Of a DNA stretch of 64,000 nt, positions 52,920-64,000 are shown one piece after another. The position numbers and the translations under genes are program-made. Origin of the DNA: Nitrospira sp. (GTDB lineage Bacteria; Nitrospirota; Nitrospiria; Nitrospirales; Nitrospiraceae); the NCBI GenBank assembly GCA_024760545.1, contig CP060501.1, forward strand, positions 2,455,501-2,519,500, in the 5' to 3' direction. The notes below the pieces were generated by a model that saw nothing but the letters and a program-made list of their open reading frames with translations, was not told the DNA's origin and ran no database searches. Position 1 is the first letter of the stretch, and every line of letters begins with the position of its first letter.

Positions 52920-54263
52920 ATGACGAACGACGCTGTCTGGCAGGAAGTTCTGCAGTACATCCTAGCGAAGGTTCCAAAGCAGGTGTTTGATACGTGGTTT
53001 CTACCGGTGCATTTACACCGGATTGAAAACTCGACCGCCCACATTGGAGTTCCGAACAAGTTCTTCGGTGAGTGGCTGGACACTCATTATGGATCTCTCC
53101 TGGAAGAAGCCATGTCGACAGTTCGCGGGACTGGACCAATGGCCATCGCATTTACGGTGGTGGAAAAGACGGTTGGTCAGTCGATCGAGGCTCCAAGCGC
53201 AGTAGGCATTTCGAGGACCACCAGTCAAACGCGGCCACGCCGCGGGATCCAGCTGAACCCGAAGTATACGTTTAAAAATTTCGTGGTCGGTGCCGGGAAT
53301 CAATTTGCCCACGCCGCGTGCATGGCCGTCGCCGAGCAGCCGGGTCAGACGTACAACCCGCTGTTCATCTACGGAGGGGTGGGCTTGGGGAAGACCCACC
53401 TCTTGAACGCGATAGGGAATCATGTGGCTGAAAGAAGTGATGTCCGAATCGCCTATTTGACGACCGAGCAGTTCACAAATGAAGTGATCAACTCCATTCG
53501 CTACGACAAGATGATGGATCTTCGGAAGCGCTACCGGCACATCGATATGCTTATGATCGATGATATTCAATTTCTGGTCGGGAAGGAGCGAACGCAGGAG
53601 GAGTTTTTCCATACGTTCAACGCGTTGTACGAGGGGCACAAACAGATCGTTCTCTCCAGCGATCGCTTTCCCAAGGATATGCCGGATATCGAGGAACGCC
53701 TGCGGTCTCGTTTTGAATGGGGGCTGATCGCGGATTTGCAACCTCCGGATGTGGAGACTCGCATCGCCATCTTGCGGAAGAAATCAGAGGATGAAGGAGT
53801 CAAACTGCCGGAAGATGTCATACAGTTCCTCTCCACCACGATGAAGAGTAATATCCGCGAACTTGAAGGGAGTCTGGTTCGATTGGGTGCGTACGCCTCG
53901 CTCACGGGGCAAGTCATTACTCTCGAACTCGCGAAAAACGTTCTTCGCGACCTCATCGGCGACAAGAAGAAGATTGTTGCGATGGATGATATTCAGGAAG
54001 CGGTGTGCTCTCAGTTTCACGTCAAATTGACGGAACTGAAATCCCGTCGCCGGAGCAAAACCCTTGTGCATCCTCGGCAGATTGCGATGTATCTGTGTCG
54101 CGAACTCACCGACGCATCGTACCCGGAAATCGGACGACAATTTGGCGGCAAGGATCATACGACCATCATTCACGCGTGCCGACAGGTTGCGAAGGCCAAG
54201 GAGGCTGATACAGAGTTGCATGCGACGCTCGAAACATTGAAGGAACATATTCTTCGAAGCTAA
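52920..54263 (+). CDS. dnaA: chromosomal replication initiator protein DnaA
   Basis: A 447-residue AAA+ initiator. Domain I is about 1-80, the linker domain II about 85-115, domain III has Walker A GGVGLGKTHLLNA and Walker B MLMIDDIQFL, and domain IV carries the DNA-binding signature CRELTDASYPEIGRQFGGKDHTTIIHA. Its ATG at 52920 lies 28 bases after a pair of DnaA boxes, so autoregulation is likely. dnaN begins 23 bases after its stop. Confidence 0.98.
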   Translation: MTNDAVWQEVLQYILAKVPKQVFDTWFLPVHLHRIENSTAHIGVPNKFFGEWLDTHYGSLLEEAMSTVRGTGPMAIAFTVVEKTVGQSIEAPSAVGISRTTSQTRPRRGIQLNPKYTFKNFVVGAGNQFAHAACMAVAEQPGQTYNPLFIYGGVGLGKTHLLNAIGNHVAERSDVRIAYLTTEQFTNEVINSIRYDKMMDLRKRYRHIDMLMIDDIQFLVGKERTQEEFFHTFNALYEGHKQIVLSSDRFPKDMPDIEERLRSRFEWGLIADLQPPDVETRIAILRKKSEDEGVKLPEDVIQFLSTTMKSNIRELEGSLVRLGAYASLTGQVITLELAKNVLRDLIGDKKKIVAMDDIQEAVCSQFHVKLTELKSRRRSKTLVHPRQIAMYLCRELTDASYPEIGRQFGGKDHTTIIHACRQVAKAKEADTELHATLETLKEHILRS

Positions 54264-54286
54264 CGAGTTGGCCGGGAGAGGACTCC

Positions 54287-55409
54287 ATGAAAGTACGCAT
54301 TGGGCGAGATGAACTGTTGACGGGTCTCCAACGGGTGCAAGGCGTCGTGGAGAAACGCAATACGATGCCGATACTGTCCAACATTCTGTTGGAAGCCAGG
54401 CAGGATGGGGTGGAGATCATTGCGACAGACCTCGAAATCGGTATGCGAGGTCTGTACAAGGCGACCATGATCACGAGCGGAGGCGTGACCATATCGGCTC
54501 GTAAGCTGTTCGAGATCGTGAAGGAATTACCTCCCGGCGACATTGAATTGACGGCCACGGACAACAACTGGACCACTATTCAGGCTGGAAAGAGCCAATT
54601 CAAGGTGGTGGGACTTCCCAGCACCGAGTATCCGGCATTGCCGACGATCGAGCGGGAAGGGCTGACACCTCTCTCGGGAGACGGACTACTCGAATTGATT
54701 CGGAAGACCCTCTTTGCTGCGGGTGATAACGATGCCAGGTACATCTTGAACGGCCTTTTGGTGACGTTGGTTGCGACCGACAAGAAAACCACCCTGCGAT
54801 TAGTCGGCACGGACGGCCATCGGCTGGCCGTGGCGGAGCAGGAAGTGGGCAAGGCCGGCAGTAAAGGCATACCGCAGGAAATAAAAGCCATTATTCCCAA
54901 GAAAGCCGCGCATGAGATTCGACATCTGTTGGAAGAGGGAGGCGATAGTGATCCGCTCATCGGCTTCTCCAAGAATCTCATGATCTTCCGCAAGAGCGGT
55001 CTGCTGCTGACCTCACGGCTGATGGAAGGCAACTATCCCAACTACCAACAGGTGATTCCCAAAGAGAGCGGCAAGCACATCAGCGTGAACCGGGCAGAAT
55101 TGGAAAGCGCGCTGCGTCGGGTGTCGGTGTTGTCCAAGGACAAGGCCAGCGCAGTAAAGGTTTCGTTCACTTCCGGCAAGATGACTCTGTTTTCGAGCAG
55201 TCCGGACTATGGAGAAGCGACTGAAGAATTGCCGGCTCGGTACGAGGGTGATGCGCTCAACACCGGATTCAACGCCCGTTATCTTTTGGATACGTTTAGC
55301 GTGATGGACGGGGACACGGTGTCTCTTCAGATGGATACGCCCCTGAGTCCGTGTCTCATCCAGGAGCCGGAAAGCCCGGGGTTCAAGTGCGTGGTCATGC
55401 CCATTAAGA

Positions 55410-55414
<5 letters not shown>
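54287..55414 (+). CDS. dnaN: DNA polymerase III sliding clamp (beta subunit)
   Basis: DnaN forms a ring dimer around DNA and tethers polymerase. The 375-residue protein has three clamp domains, beginning MKVRIGRDELLTGLQRVQGVVEKRNTMPIL and ending SPGFKCVVMPIKI. It is at the usual place after dnaA. A 20-bp palindrome overlaps its stop codon. recF, usually the next gene, is missing. Confidence 0.97.
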
Positions 55415-57990
<2,576 letters not shown>

Positions 57991-58072
57991 ACATGTCATT
58001 TGCCAACCGGACAAGATGTTCGACGACTCGATCGGCGGATGACGCTCGACGGAGAACGAGGAGTTAATCGGA

Positions 58073-60550
58073 ATGCCTCCTGATGAACGGTTAGGCCACA
58101 TCGCCATCGAAGACGAGATGAAATCGTCTTACCTCGACTATGCGATGAGCGTCATCGTGGGACGAGCGCTGCCCGACGTTCGTGATGGCCTCAAACCGGT
58201 CCATCGCCGCATCTTGTTCGGTATGAACGAAATGGGTCTCGCCTCCAATCGGGCCTACCGCAAATCGGCGAAGATCGTGGGCGAGATCATGGGCAATTAT
58301 CATCCCCACGGTGACTCGGCCATTTATGACACCCTTGTGCGGATGGCGCAGGATTTCAACATGCGCTATCCCCTCGTTGACGGGCAGGGCAACTATGGGT
58401 CGATGGACGGCGACTCAGCGGCCGCCATGCGCTATACCGAAGCGCGCATGACCAAACTGGCCGAAGAGATGCTGGCCGACATCGACAAGGAAACGGTCGA
58501 TTTCGGCCCAAACTATGACGAATCGCTACAGGAACCCCTGGTGCTACCGACCAGGGTGCCGAATCTCCTGGTCAATGGGGCGGGGGGCATCGCGGTGGGC
58601 TATGCCACCAACATCCCGACGCACAATATCGCCGAAATCATCGATGGATTGCTCCTTCTGTTGGAGAACCCGGAGGTGACGATCGCCCAGCTGATGAAGA
58701 AGATCCCGGGGCCTGATTTTCCCACGGCCGGATTCATCTACGGCATGAGCGGGATCAAAGAGGCCTACGAGACGGGTCGAGGCCTCCTCACCTTGAGGGC
58801 GAAGGTCGCGGTGGAGACCGATGAGCGCACCGAACGCGAGCGCCTCATCGTCACGGAGATTCCCTATCAAGTCAACAAGGTGTCATTGATCAAGAAGATT
58901 GCCGAGCTGGTTCAGGAAGACCGGATCAAGGGCATCTCGGACCTACGAGACGAATCATCGGATCGCGAAGGGGTGCGGGTGGTGATCGAGCTCAAGCGGG
59001 GTGAAATCCCCTTGGTGGTGTTGAACAATCTGTACAAGCATACCCCGCTCGAAATCACCTTCGGCGTCATCATGCTGGCTTTGGTCAACAATCGACCGGA
59101 GATTCTGAATCTCAAGCAGATCCTCCATCATTTCCTCGAACATCGGCGCGAAGTCGTCGTGAGGCGGACGGCCTTCGAGCTCAGAAAAGCGGAGGAACGG
59201 GCGCACATTCTGGAAGGGCTCAAGATCGCGCTCGACCATCTCGATGCCGTGATTGCGCTTATCCGCAGGTCACAATCGCCGGACGAAGCGAGAGCCGGTT
59301 TGATGCGGCAATTCAGCCTCACCGAGATCCAGGCCAATGCGATCCTGGACATGCGGCTCCAGCGCCTGACACAGTTGGAACGCGCCAAACTCGTCGAGGA
59401 ATACCAGGAAGTGCTGAAACAGATCGAATACCTGAAGTCCGTGCTCGCGAGCCAAGGGCTGGTTCGAAACATCATTCAGGACGAGCTGACGGAAATTCGT
59501 GAGGCCTACAAGGACGAGCGGAAGACCCAGATCATCAAAGAAGAGGCGGAGATCAGCCTTGAAGACCTGATCGCGGAAGAAGAAGTGATCGTGACCATCT
59601 CGCACGCCGGATACATCAAACGAAATGCCGCGTCCCTCTATCGCGCTCAGCGACGAGGCGGCAAGGGCAAGATCGGAATGGGGATCAAGGAAGAAGACTT
59701 CGCCGAGAATCTCTTTACCGCCTCCACCCACGATTCACTCCTCTTTTTCACGGACGCGGGAAAGGTCTATTGGTTGAAAGTCCATGAAATTCCCGAGGCC
59801 AGTCGGGCCGCGAAGGGCAAAGCCCTGGTCAATCTGCTCGCCCTGTCAGGCAATGAAAAAGTCACGGCGACATTGCCGGTGAAAGAATTCCGAGACGACC
59901 GGTATATCGTGATGGGCACCAAGAAGGGCGTCATCAAGAAGACGGAACTGTCCGCGTTCAGTAACCCAAGGCAAGGTGGGATCATCGCGTTGGGACTCGA
60001 GGGGGGCGATAGACTGATCGGCGTGCAACTGACCGATGGACAGCGGGAAATCCTTCTGGGGACTCGCCAGGGCATCACCATTCGATTTAAAGAAGAAGAA
60101 GTGAGGCCGATGGGCCGGACGGCATATGGGGTCAAAGGGATCACGCTCGAAGAGGGCAATGAAGTCATCGGCATGGAAACCATCACTCCCGATTCCACGA
60201 CCTCCCTTTTGACCGTCACGGAAGGGGGCTACGGCAAACGGACACCCGTGGGCGAATATCGCATTCAAGGCCGTGGCGGCAAGGGCATTATCAGCGTGAA
60301 GACGACAGAGCGAAACGGTCCGGCGGTCGGGTTCCTGCAAGTGCGAGACGGCGACGAAATCATGCTGATCGCCGCGCAGGGAAAGGTGCTTCGTTGCAAG
60401 GTGGACGATATCCGCGAAATCGGCCGGAATACCCAAGGTGTTCGCATTCTGGATCTCGACGGCGAAGGAGACCGCGTTGTGAGTGTCGCGAGACTAGCCG
60501 AAGCCGTCGAGCGAGAGGAGACGGCTTCGGAGGGCACGGCGGAGACCTAA
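58073..60550 (+). CDS. gyrA: DNA gyrase subunit A
   Basis: An 825-residue type IIA topoisomerase subunit. The catalytic Tyr is Tyr121 in AAMRYTEARM. The C-terminal domain contains the GyrA box QRRGGKG, which distinguishes gyrase from topoisomerase IV. In the quinolone-resistance region HPHGDSAIYDTL, Ser82 and Asp86 are the residues normally found in susceptible enzymes. It starts 82 bases after gyrB. Confidence 0.98.
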   Translation: MPPDERLGHIAIEDEMKSSYLDYAMSVIVGRALPDVRDGLKPVHRRILFGMNEMGLASNRAYRKSAKIVGEIMGNYHPHGDSAIYDTLVRMAQDFNMRYPLVDGQGNYGSMDGDSAAAMRYTEARMTKLAEEMLADIDKETVDFGPNYDESLQEPLVLPTRVPNLLVNGAGGIAVGYATNIPTHNIAEIIDGLLLLLENPEVTIAQLMKKIPGPDFPTAGFIYGMSGIKEAYETGRGLLTLRAKVAVETDERTERERLIVTEIPYQVNKVSLIKKIAELVQEDRIKGISDLRDESSDREGVRVVIELKRGEIPLVVLNNLYKHTPLEITFGVIMLALVNNRPEILNLKQILHHFLEHRREVVVRRTAFELRKAEERAHILEGLKIALDHLDAVIALIRRSQSPDEARAGLMRQFSLTEIQANAILDMRLQRLTQLERAKLVEEYQEVLKQIEYLKSVLASQGLVRNIIQDELTEIREAYKDERKTQIIKEEAEISLEDLIAEEEVIVTISHAGYIKRNAASLYRAQRRGGKGKIGMGIKEEDFAENLFTASTHDSLLFFTDAGKVYWLKVHEIPEASRAAKGKALVNLLALSGNEKVTATLPVKEFRDDRYIVMGTKKGVIKKTELSAFSNPRQGGIIALGLEGGDRLIGVQLTDGQREILLGTRQGITIRFKEEEVRPMGRTAYGVKGITLEEGNEVIGMETITPDSTTSLLTVTEGGYGKRTPVGEYRIQGRGGKGIISVKTTERNGPAVGFLQVRDGDEIMLIAAQGKVLRCKVDDIREIGRNTQGVRILDLDGEGDRVVSVARLAEAVEREETASEGTAET

Positions 60551-60577
60551 CCTGACCGGGCCCCGCAGCCAGGTTCA

Positions 60578-61189
60578 ATGCACCAGCAGGCATCCTCTCC
60601 CATGCCATCTGCCGGTCCTAAGGCCAAGAAGCCGCTGGACATCGTCGTCAAATTCGGACTCGCCGTCTTTGTGGGATCCTTCGCCCTGATCTGGGGAGGC
60701 ATGTATCTCAGCCGTCCCGATCGATCGATTCCTCCCTATACCGTCGGTTCTCAGTCAGGCCATGTCGTCGCGACGGATGTCCCGTCAGGGACTCACGATG
60801 ATCAGATTGAAAAGTTACTGAATCGTTTCCGGAAGGTCGGTCATGAGACACGGGATTTCGGTCGCATGAAGATATATCCCACGACCCCGGGCGATGCGGG
60901 AGGCCGGTACAGACAGATCGTGATTTATGTATTCGACGATCACGGATGGACCGATCCGGAAGTATTGACAAAGTTTCTGGCGGGAGACGCGACGACGATC
61001 AAGAACTATGAACAAGCCATGCGCGGATACTATCGCTTGCTGGACCAGGAAGAAGAAGGAGGCTTGGGTCCCATGCCCAAGAATGGGCAACTCTCCGGCG
61101 ACACACGGATCCTGTTCAAGGGACTTGTGACGGACCCTTTGCCGGTCGAGGCGGAACGTGAGCAGGGTATCTCGATATCACCTCTCTAA
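60578..61189 (+). CDS. membrane-anchored hypothetical protein
   Basis: A 203-residue protein with one membrane helix (about 25-48, FGLAVFVGSFALIWGGMYL) and a polar C-terminal domain outside the membrane. The latter (LLNRFRKVGHETRDFGRMKIYPTT, QIVIYVFDDHGWTDPEVLTKFL) has no recognised family. ATG 60578 is 27 bases after gyrA; another in-frame ATG lies at 60602. Its last 74 bases overlap the convergent gene at 61116. Confidence 0.7.
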   Translation: MHQQASSPMPSAGPKAKKPLDIVVKFGLAVFVGSFALIWGGMYLSRPDRSIPPYTVGSQSGHVVATDVPSGTHDDQIEKLLNRFRKVGHETRDFGRMKIYPTTPGDAGGRYRQIVIYVFDDHGWTDPEVLTKFLAGDATTIKNYEQAMRGYYRLLDQEEEGGLGPMPKNGQLSGDTRILFKGLVTDPLPVEAEREQGISISPL

Positions 61190-61619
61190 GCAGCTCACGG
61201 AGAGAGGGATCTTGTATCGCGGCGGTATGCGAGGCGACCTCAGCCCACGATTCCTTTGTCGGACCTGAGGGCACGTCGGGGCCGTGAACGGTTGGAGCAT
61301 CCTCGTTTTGACTGGGGATCTCTCCGACTCGAAACGCGATGTCCGTCACAAACCCCGTTCCAGCCTCCCCCTCCAGCCTCGCCAAGAGCTCAGGCTTGAG
61401 GAATGTCAGTTGCTGTAGCCAGACGGGATTCCTGACGATCAGGTATAGCTTCTTGAAGCGGATCTGGGCCGGCCACGTGTGGGAACCCGTCGGCTCGCCC
61501 ACGATGTCGTGCCAACGACGCTGCAGACGAAGTTCCAGCAGCGTCGATTCCAAGCCAAGCCGCTTCGAAAGACCGGAAAGAATGCTGCTGAAGGAATCGA
61601 GTGTCCGAGGTCCACTCAT
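61116..61619 (-). CDS. DciA-like (DUF721) protein
   Basis: A 167-residue protein with the DUF721/DciA core (SSILSGLSKRLGLESTLLELRLQRRWHDIVGEPTGSHTWPAQIRFKKLYLIVRNPVWLQQLTFLK by key strings), the ancestral loader of replicative helicase in bacteria without DnaC/DnaI. Its position by the replication cluster fits. The C-terminal third is longer than usual and disordered. It converges with and overlaps the gene at 60578 by 74 bases, so at least one stop or both reading frames are unusually constrained. Confidence 0.8.
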   Translation of the reverse strand: MSGPRTLDSFSSILSGLSKRLGLESTLLELRLQRRWHDIVGEPTGSHTWPAQIRFKKLYLIVRNPVWLQQLTFLKPELLARLEGEAGTGFVTDIAFRVGEIPSQNEDAPTVHGPDVPSGPTKESWAEVASHTAAIQDPSLRELLREVISRYPAHVPPRPAKGPSQVP

Positions 61620-61671
61620 GTGGCATCATAGGCGCTAGCGGAGAAAGAGATCAAGGCGTAGGGTTCAGGTC

Positions 61672-62145
61672 ATGGCAAAAGAGGCGGACGATCAGCGGAA
61701 AGTCGTGGTCACGAATCGGAAGGCGTACCACGATTATTTTATCGAAGAAAAGTTCGAAGCCGGGATCGTGCTCAAGGGAACCGAAGTGAAATCGCTTCGT
61801 GACAGACGAGTGAATCTACAAGACAGTTATGCGACCGTCAAAGACGGCGAAGTTTTTCTTCAGCACTGCCACATCAGTCCGTATAGTCACGGCAACATCA
61901 TGAACCACGATCCGATCAGGACGCGCAAACTGCTCCTTCATCGAAAAGAGATCAATAAGCTCCTGGGGAAAACCCAGCAGAAAGGTCTCACGCTGGTTCC
62001 TCTCCGCATCTATTTTTCAGAGCGCGGCCAGGCGAAGGTCGAACTTGGATTGGCAAAGGGTAAGAAGCAGCATGATCGTCGAGAATCGATCAAAACTCGG
62101 GAAGCGGGACGAGAAGTTGAACGGGCAATTAAAGAGAGAAAATAG
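61672..62145 (+). CDS. smpB: SsrA-binding protein SmpB
   Basis: SmpB binds tmRNA and brings it to stalled ribosomes. The 157-residue protein has the OB-fold signatures NRKAYHDYFIEEKFEAGIVLKGTEVKSLRD, RKLLLHRKEI, TLVPLRIYFSERGQAKVELGLAKGKK, and the basic C-terminal helix HDRRESIKTREAGREVERAIKER that inserts into the mRNA channel. No tmRNA gene is seen next to it. Confidence 0.97.
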   Translation: MAKEADDQRKVVVTNRKAYHDYFIEEKFEAGIVLKGTEVKSLRDRRVNLQDSYATVKDGEVFLQHCHISPYSHGNIMNHDPIRTRKLLLHRKEINKLLGKTQQKGLTLVPLRIYFSERGQAKVELGLAKGKKQHDRRESIKTREAGREVERAIKERK

Positions 62146-62302
62146 TACGGAGCCGGAGAGACAGCCGAAGAAGCCTTTGTGTTCATACCGGAGCAGAGGA
62201 GCCACACAGCGCGCTTCGATGAGTGCCAAGCAAACGCCGTATCTCCTCTTTACTAATTAGGAAGTGCGGCCCCCTGCTCTTTTCCCAAGGCTTTCCCTTT
62301 GA

Positions 62303-62386
62303 CTATTCCCGCTCCAGATACAGTGCCTTGTACATCACCCCAACGACGGCGCTCAGCGTCAGCACTGCGAAGAATATCGTCATCAT
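62303..62386 (-). CDS. 27-residue membrane peptide
   Basis: AAGGAGTG stands nine bases before ATG 62386, opening a 27-codon frame with one membrane helix (TIFFAVLTLSAVVGVMYKAL) and a charged end (YLERE). It is 43 bases downstream of a similar tiny gene. Size and shape recall accessory subunits such as KdpF or CydX, but no such complex is nearby. Confidence 0.55.
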   Translation of the reverse strand: MMTIFFAVLTLSAVVGVMYKALYLERE

Positions 62387-62428
62387 GGATCTTCACTCCT
62401 TGCCATTCCTGTGGCGTGGGCGATTGGC

Positions 62429-62509
62429 TCAACGCCTGGCGAGCTGCAACATGGCGTACAACACTCCGAATATGGCGGCTAGCAAGAATATTTCAATGAA
62501 CGAGATCAT
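62429..62509 (-). CDS. 26-residue membrane peptide
   Basis: AAAGGGGGTGA lies upstream of ATG 62509, which opens 26 codons with a single hydrophobic helix (FIEIFLLAAIFGVLYAML) ending in LARR. The pairing with the next tiny gene, which shares the pattern helix-Val/Gly-x-x-Tyr-x-x-Leu, suggests an ancient duplication. It is transcribed in the same direction as the sensor kinase to its right (268 bases away). Confidence 0.55.
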   Translation of the reverse strand: MISFIEIFLLAAIFGVLYAMLQLARR

Positions 62510-62776
62510 AGTAGTGATTCACCCCCTTTCATATGGTTTAGGTATACACCGCCAACATGAAGCCCCCATGAGAGGATCGTGAAGAGTTCTTCATGGATCG
62601 AGATCCCAACTTCCGTAAATGCACGTTTTTGTTCACAGAAAAGCGGTAGGGGTCAATTCCAATCTCGTCTGACCACTTGGTAGGCAGCCTATTATCATCG
62701 CTGGTTCCGTATGCACCATGGGGTTCCATTGAGGGAGTAGCTCTGCGAAGGGTCTGGGTAGAGACTGCCGGAGATG

Positions 62777-63997
62777 CTAGGCAGGAACCGTTTGCTGAGC
62801 GAGGGACGGCAAACACAGTGTGAACACGGAGCCCTTGTTGACTTCGCTCGAGACGGAGATGCTCCCGCCGTGGGCGTCCATGATTTCCTTCACGATAGGC
62901 AGCCCAAGTCCGGTACCAGCGGTATCCTTCGCTCTGGCCCAATCGGTCCGGTAGAATCGCTCAAACAGGTGGGGAATATGCTCCGGTTCGATGCCATGGC
63001 CCGTATCCTCGACCGCCACGGCAACCTCCTGACCGATCGACTGTAAGCGAATCGTGACAGAACCGCCGGCCGGTGTGTACTGCAGCGCATTGTCGAGCAG
63101 ATTAATCAGGGCTTGTTTGAGCCACTGCGCGTCGCCCAGCACGGGGGGAACCGGTTGGGCTTCAAACCTCATGCTGATCTGGTGGTCATCTGCCAACAGC
63201 GTGAGTTCATCCACGATCTCTTGAATGAGGGGTTCCAAGGCGAGAGGCACGAGATTGACCGGGGGCTTGCTGCTGGTGAATTTGGCCAACGTCAACAAGG
63301 GGCGGGTCAGGGCGATGAGGCGTTCCACTTGCTGAAGATTATTGAGCAGCACTTCGTGATATTCTTCGGTGGTCCGCGCTTTCATGAGCGCCACCTCCAG
63401 GTTGCCCTGTAGGATCGTCAGAGGCGTCTTCATCTCATGGGCGGCGATCTCGCAAAAGTTCCGCTGGACTTCACTGCCTCGTTGGAAGTGATCCAGCACG
63501 GAATTAACCGCCTGGGTCAGGCGGCGAAATTCTCGATAGGGTGAATCCAGCGCCAGCCGTTTTCCAAGGTCGGCTTCCGCCATCGTTTCGGCACCCGTGC
63601 ACAAGGCCTCGATCGGGGCCAGCACTTTCTTCGCCAGCCAGAGGCCGCCGACCCAGGCGACAAATAAAGTCGCACCGGATCCGAGCGCGAGCAGCAACAC
63701 GAGGCCATTCAACGTCTCCTGGTAATGGAGCAGCGATGTTTCTGCCTGCAAGATGTACGGCGCATGGTTTTTGCCGACGAGGAAGAGAAACAGGTGCCGC
63801 GCAGGGGTCCCATCGCGCGCGTCGAGTGTGTCGAACAGGATGTTCTTCAGGCGGACTTGTTCACGTACACGAGTGGGGAGCGAATCTTGTTTACCCGCGT
63901 GAGGACTTCTCCACAAGAGCGAGCCGTCGGCTGAAAAGACGCGAAGGGCGTGAGTAACGTCGGGCAGGACGTACTGCTCCGTGCCATTTGGAGTCAA
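62777..63997 (-). CDS. sensor histidine kinase (N-terminus beyond the window)
   Basis: The visible 406 residues hold the end of a periplasmic region, one membrane helix (NGLVLLLALGSGATLFVAWVGG), a HAMP linker (KVLAPIEALCTGAETMAEADLGKRL), the H-box AAHEMKTPLTILQGN, the N-box NLLDNALQYTP, G1 DTGHGIEPEHI and G2 GTGLGLPIV. The first membrane helix is missing, so the gene continues past 64000. The H-box has AHEMKTP rather than SHELRTP, a normal variant. No response regulator is visible downstream; it may lie to the right. Confidence 0.93.
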   Translation of the reverse strand: MTPNGTEQYVLPDVTHALRVFSADGSLLWRSPHAGKQDSLPTRVREQVRLKNILFDTLDARDGTPARHLFLFLVGKNHAPYILQAETSLLHYQETLNGLVLLLALGSGATLFVAWVGGLWLAKKVLAPIEALCTGAETMAEADLGKRLALDSPYREFRRLTQAVNSVLDHFQRGSEVQRNFCEIAAHEMKTPLTILQGNLEVALMKARTTEEYHEVLLNNLQQVERLIALTRPLLTLAKFTSSKPPVNLVPLALEPLIQEIVDELTLLADDHQISMRFEAQPVPPVLGDAQWLKQALINLLDNALQYTPAGGSVTIRLQSIGQEVAVAVEDTGHGIEPEHIPHLFERFYRTDWARAKDTAGTGLGLPIVKEIMDAHGGSISVSSEVNKGSVFTLCLPSLAQQTVPA

Positions 63998-64000
63998 CTC

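Noticed and set aside
62146-62302. tmRNA gene beside smpB
   Set aside because: No tRNA-like Ala acceptor ends or tag-peptide frame are visible.

Overview
The window is a bacterial chromosome segment with a GC-rich coding style. It most likely comes from the phylum Nitrospirota, probably a Nitrospira-like nitrite oxidiser. This is inferred from the look of the proteins (long two-domain ThyX, many small hypothetical proteins, PEP-CTERM remnant, several HtrA and Hsp20 paralogs). No rRNA gene is present to confirm it.

Layout. 0-1.6 kb: the start of an exported protein, a monohaem cytochrome c, and a decayed excisionase/integrase abutting tRNA-Val(CAC). 1.7-7.7 kb: a tight housekeeping run, trmFO-xerC-hslV-hslU-argB, then an M28 peptidase. 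7.8-10.8 kb: a worn defence islet with an ORF6N protein, fragments of type I restriction genes hsdM and hsdS, and an intact-looking AbiEi/AbiEii-type pair behind a palindromic operator. 10.8-23.8 kb: a hypothetical gene, a gamma-carbonic anhydrase-like protein, rimO, purU, an envelope-stress group on the minus strand (NTF2-like protein, OmpR-type regulator, HAMP histidine kinase, HtrA protease), gcvP, and a Tat-exported PLP enzyme. 23.9-30.5 kb: an exported protein of 14 tandem repeats of about 50 residues, a Sel1 protein, and a cluster of small proteins with a stand-alone receiver and a small HTH protein.

30.8-45.3 kb is the most striking part. A 3' fragment of tRNA-Leu at 30.8 kb and the intact tRNA-Leu(CAG) at 45.2 kb form direct repeats. 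Between them lie three intact Hsp20 genes, one broken Hsp20 gene, an HtrA/DegP protease, a YfdX-family protein, a triple-BON protein, small membrane proteins, and a 529-bp duplication that carries an hsp20 3' end, a terminator and a promoter. The gene set recalls the transmissible locus of stress tolerance (heat-resistance islands) of Proteobacteria, but lacks ClpK and FtsH. No integrase is visible in it.

45.3-64 kb: a short inverted-repeat element, an ATPase-dead half-helicase, a TPR protein, long-type thyX, hisS, a DsrE/F/H-like triad, and then the replication region: a non-coding stretch with DnaA boxes, dnaA-dnaN-gyrB-gyrA, a membrane protein, a DciA-like helicase loader, and smpB. The window ends with two tiny membrane proteins missed by length cut-offs and a truncated sensor kinase. 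recF is absent from the dnaA cluster. Housekeeping blocks alternate with accessory blocks that sit next to tRNA genes or carry broken genes.
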